Shown here: piece after piece, positions 13,062-14,713 of the stretch | Layout of the letters: every line of letters starts with the position of its first letter | Position numbering within the stretch: position 1 is the stretch's first letter | Source of the DNA: JBBDYH01 sp040901795 | GTDB lineage: Bacteria > Planctomycetota > Planctomycetia > Pirellulales > JALHPA01 | Direction: 5' to 3' | Length of the DNA: 14,713 nucleotides | NCBI GenBank assembly: GCA_040901795.1 | Contig: JBBDYH010000141.1 | Coordinates: 1 to 14,713 of the forward strand | The notes under the pieces: model-generated | Databases searched by the model: none | Told to the model about the DNA's origin: nothing | What the model saw: only the letters and a program-made list of their open reading frames with translations | Position numbers and translations under genes: made by a program

Positions 13062-13076
13062 TGGCACGCGCTTTGC
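13062..13076 (+). promoter_or_regulatory. Sigma-54 (RpoN) -24/-12 promoter of the hsp20 operon
   Basis: The sequence TGGCACG-CGCT-TTGC matches the RpoN consensus TGGCACG-N4-TTGC at all 11 fixed positions. The -24 GG (13063-13064) and -12 GC (13075-13076) are exactly 10 bases apart. Transcription would start near 13087, giving a leader of about 54 bases to the ATG at 13141. Orientation and placement fit control of the three hsp20 genes. Confidence 0.7.
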
Positions 13077-13140
13077 CAAGGGCATTGGATAGGCGGTGCG
13101 AGTGTCTGGTACGGTCGTGATGCAATAGGAGAAACCAAAC

Positions 13141-13593
13141 ATGACCCAGCGCGTACGTGGCGGTTTTCCCCAGTTTCGCGAGTTTCGTGACGAGGTCGAT
13201 CGATTGTTTTCGAATTTAGCGGCGCACCCCACCGTTGCCGGCGCCACTCGATTTGTAACCGGGCGGGAGTTCCCCTCACTCAATCTTTGGGAAGACAATG
13301 ACAACGTCTATGCCGAGTGTGAATTGCCCGGCGTACGCTCGGAGGATCTCGATATTTCGGTCGTCGGCAGCGAGATGACCATTAAAGGACGCCGTGCTGA
13401 GACGGCCGAGCCCCAGGCGACCTATCACCGCCGGGAGCGCGGAGTAGGTCTGTTCTCGCGCACGTTGAAGCTGCCCACGGAGATCGCCGTCGATCAAGTG
13501 CAGGCCAGCCTTCGCGAGGGTGTGCTGCTGGTTACGATGCCCAAGGCGGAGAGCGCCAAGCCGCGCAAGGTGCAAGTTCGTGTTTCGGCATAG
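13141..13593 (+). CDS. Hsp20/alpha-crystallin small heat-shock protein, first of three
   Basis: This 150-residue cytoplasmic holdase binds unfolding proteins without ATP. It has a short N-terminal arm (1-44, with RDEVDRLFSN typical of bacterial class A), then an alpha-crystallin domain (about 46-138). That domain contains ELPGV (61-65), the loop YHRRERGVGLFSRTLKLP (95-112), and the signature GVLLVTMPK (127-135). The C-terminal anchor is V144-Q-V146, a variant of the I-x-I motif that joins oligomers. AGGAG lies 9 bases upstream. It is the first gene of a three-gene plus-strand set behind a sigma-54 promoter, and is separated from the next by 86 bases holding a REPIN-like palindrome pair. Identity among the three products is low outside the signature motifs. 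Confidence 0.93.
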   Translation: MTQRVRGGFPQFREFRDEVDRLFSNLAAHPTVAGATRFVTGREFPSLNLWEDNDNVYAECELPGVRSEDLDISVVGSEMTIKGRRAETAEPQATYHRRERGVGLFSRTLKLPTEIAVDQVQASLREGVLLVTMPKAESAKPRKVQVRVSA

Positions 13594-13598
13594 TTGTG

Positions 13599-13652
13599 GT
13601 AGCCGAACTCGCCAGAGTTCGGGAAGCCCTGAATTCTGGCAAATTCAACTAC
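13599..13652. repeat. Inverted pair of GTAG-headed palindromes with covarying stems, family C
   Basis: Two 24-base arms, 13599-13622 and inverted 13629-13652, each begin GTAG and fold into an 8-bp stem with loop GCCA. They differ at six positions, and every change keeps pairing: two C:G to T:A double substitutions and two C:G to T-G wobbles. It lies between the first and second hsp20 genes. Confidence 0.8.
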
Positions 13653-13668
13653 TTCCCCATAAACCCGT

Positions 13669-13673
13669 GGAGG
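13669..13673 (+). promoter_or_regulatory. Shine-Dalgarno site that sets the second hsp20 start
   Basis: GGAGG sits 6 bases before the ATG at 13680. It selects this methionine over an in-frame upstream GTG at 13596, whose codons would run through the palindromic repeat. Confidence 0.75.
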
Positions 13674-13679
13674 TTGAGT

Positions 13680-14060
13680 ATGCCAGCCGATACCGCTCTT
13701 GAACGTCAAAACGAAACCGAACAAACGCGCAGCGGCGAGTTTTACCGGCCGGACGTGGATATTCTCGAACTGGCCGATGAACTGATCGTTCGCGCCGACG
13801 TGCCGGGCGCACGAAACGAAGGCATCGACATCAACTTCGAGGACGGCGCGCTGACGATTTACGCCAAAATTGCCGAGCGGCCACGCTGCGGTCCGCTGCT
13901 GTTGCGCGAGTACGGCGTGGGGGATTACCGGCGAACTTTCCGCGTGAGCGAACAGATTGATGCCAGCCGCATTTCGGCTCAATACGGCGACGGCGTGCTG
14001 ACACTGCATCTGCCGAAGGCGGAGAAAGCTCGCCCGCGAAAAATTCAGGTCCAAGGCTGA
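13680..14060 (+). CDS. Hsp20/alpha-crystallin small heat-shock protein, second of three
   Basis: This 126-residue protein is the shortest of the three. A polar N-terminal arm of only about 20 residues (rich in Glu/Gln/Thr) precedes the alpha-crystallin domain (about 22-115): PDVDILELADELIVRADVPG (24-43), the loop LLLREYGVGDYRRTFRV (73-89) and the signature GVLTLHLPK (105-113). The C-terminal anchor is I122-Q-V124. A short arm of this kind usually limits large-oligomer formation, so it may work as a subunit of mixed oligomers with its neighbours; that is inference. Its stop at 14060 is 44 bases from the next start, which fits co-transcription. Confidence 0.92.
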   Translation: MPADTALERQNETEQTRSGEFYRPDVDILELADELIVRADVPGARNEGIDINFEDGALTIYAKIAERPRCGPLLLREYGVGDYRRTFRVSEQIDASRISAQYGDGVLTLHLPKAEKARPRKIQVQG

Positions 14061-14092
14061 TGAGCGACGACACGTGGTGGATCATCCAAAAG

Positions 14093-14097
14093 AGGAG
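14093..14097 (+). promoter_or_regulatory. Shine-Dalgarno site that sets the third hsp20 start
   Basis: AGGAG lies 7 bases before the ATG at 14105. It favours this start over the ATG at 14060, which overlaps the upstream stop (TGATG) and would add 15 residues, among them two tryptophans and a basic stretch. Confidence 0.65.
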
Positions 14098-14104
14098 AAA
14101 AAAG

Positions 14105-14581
14105 ATGAGTCTCATTCCTTGGGGAAGTCGCAAAAGTACGGGCGGCGACCTGTCGCTGCTCAACGAGCTGCGTACGGAAATGAACCGGGTGTTCGACAGT
14201 TACTTTCGCGAGCCTTTCGGAACGATGGCCGAGTCGTTTGGTTGGAGTGACCAGTTTGGTCCCTCGGTGGACATCAGCGAAACCGACAAGGAAATTACGC
14301 TCTTGGCCGAGTTGCCGGGCATCGATCCTAAGGATCTCGACATTACTGTAACAGCCGATCGGATCACCATCTCCGGCGAGAAAAAGGAGACCGTGGAGAA
14401 GTCGGAGAAGAACTTCCACCAGAAGGAGATCCGGTCGGGCAAGTTCAGCCGGACCATCCCATTGCCGGCCGGCGTAGACACGCAACAGATCAACGCCGAG
14501 CACAAGAACGGCGTTCTGACGGTCAGGCTCAAAAAAAGCCCAACGGCGGCGGGGCGGAAGGTCGAGGTCAAAGCAGGATAA
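14105..14581 (+). CDS. Hsp20/alpha-crystallin small heat-shock protein, third of three
   Basis: This 158-residue protein is the most orthodox of the trio. The N-terminal arm (1-52) begins MSLIPWGSR and contains the amphipathic LLNELRTEMNRVFDSYF (18-34). The alpha-crystallin domain (about 53-145) includes ELPGIDPKDLDI (69-80), ISGEKK (89-94), HQKEIRSGKFSRTIPLP (105-121) and the signature NGVLTVRLKK (135-144). The C-terminal tail has V153-E-V155 as the I-x-I-like anchor. Like the others it is an ATP-independent holdase. The start choice rests on AGGAG at 14093-14097; the alternative overlapping start at 14060 would imply translational coupling. Downstream, 14582-14713 shows no gene. Confidence 0.93.
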   Translation: MSLIPWGSRKSTGGDLSLLNELRTEMNRVFDSYFREPFGTMAESFGWSDQFGPSVDISETDKEITLLAELPGIDPKDLDITVTADRITISGEKKETVEKSEKNFHQKEIRSGKFSRTIPLPAGVDTQQINAEHKNGVLTVRLKKSPTAAGRKVEVKAG

Positions 14582-14713
14582 TTGGTCCCGCTCGCCACAG
14601 CGAGTCGTCGCGGCGACCTGCCGGGCGGGAGCTGGTCGGGAGCCCCGCACAACAATTTTTGAGCCGGTTGCGTTGTCGCGCCCAAACCCTTTCTCGGGTA
14701 GCCATCCGGGGGT
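14582..14713 (+). other. Right-edge region after the hsp20 operon
   Basis: No gene is supported. A small hairpin CTCGC-CACA-GCGAG (14591-14604) and the near-palindrome GTCGTCGCGGCGAC (14604-14617) follow the last hsp20 stop and may help end the transcript, but no T-run follows them. A frame crossing this region on the minus strand is a shadow of hsp20. Confidence 0.3.

Noticed and set aside
12651..13140. CIRCE, ROSE or sigma-32 heat-shock control upstream of hsp20
   Set aside because: No TTAGCACTC-N9-GAGTGCTAA repeat was found, no ROSE-type structure was seen in the short leader, and no convincing -35/-10 pair; the sigma-54 site is far stronger.
12786..13190. Plus-strand frame of 134 codons upstream of the first hsp20 gene
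   Set aside because: It overlaps the hsp20 start in another frame, spans the sigma-54 promoter, has no good ribosome binding site, and its translation has no family-like pattern.
1..14713. CRISPR array, tRNA, rRNA, integrase, insertion sequence or RAYT transposase gene
   Set aside because: Read on both strands, no regular repeat-spacer array, cloverleaf, rRNA-like stretch or Y1/DDE transposase-like protein was found; the REP-like elements here must be mobilised, if at all, from elsewhere in the genome.

Overview
The window looks like a GC-rich chromosomal segment of a planctomycete, probably Pirellulales or a close relative. This rests on its gene content, not on any marker gene. It has a Tat-exported TIM-barrel sugar isomerase, several small lipoproteins and Cys/His-rich secreted proteins, and a diheme cytochrome paired with a parallel beta-helix lipoprotein. 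It also has a small membrane protein of the 'FTIRAVLFATMLVA' type, a short lipoprotein ending in a 'YYTxRGPRDFL...PPSIGP' tail, and a fabZ-ACP-fabZ-fabF type operon. No rRNA, tRNA, CRISPR array, integrase or transposase gene was seen.

Layout. 149-1078 (+): Tat-exported sugar isomerase/epimerase-like protein, converging on a Cys/His-rich secreted protein (1240-1692, -), with a strong bidirectional hairpin between them. 2133-2813 (-): NTF2/DUF4878-like lipoprotein with a clear terminator. 3166-5943 (+): 925-residue RND/MMPL exporter. 6078-8844 (-): three genes in transcription order, namely beta-helix lipoprotein, diheme cytochrome lipoprotein (stop/start overlap) and a small two-helix membrane protein. 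9153-9530 (+): Cys/His-rich small lipoprotein. 9628-12650 (-): a four-gene fatty-acid/polyketide-type operon, in transcription order hotdog dehydratase, long acyl carrier protein, second hotdog dehydratase, beta-ketoacyl-ACP synthase. 13141-14581 (+): three tandem, divergent Hsp20 small heat-shock proteins behind a near-perfect sigma-54 (-24/-12) promoter.

How genes work together. The beta-helix/cytochrome pair is a recurring two-gene unit of unknown function, and both products carry lipoprotein signals. The fab-like operon contains the carrier, condensation and dehydration activities of an acyl-elongation cycle but no ketoreductase, enoyl reductase or acyltransferase, so it must borrow those. 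The Hsp20 trio probably makes hetero-oligomeric holdases induced through an RpoN/enhancer-binding-protein circuit.

The most striking non-gene signal is a set of GTAG-headed palindromes, often in inverted pairs, at 2970-3060, 5953-6037, 6364-6402, 7490-7542, 9543-9607 and 13599-13652. They fall into several stem families. Substitutions between paired arms keep the hairpins paired, including compensatory double changes. This is the architecture of REP/REPIN elements mobilised by RAYT (TnpA-REP) enzymes. Two of the elements have been built into the coding ends of the diheme cytochrome gene: one encodes its N-terminal region and another supplies its stop codon. A separate, larger AT-richer inverted repeat fills the ACP-fabZ spacer (11497-11632).
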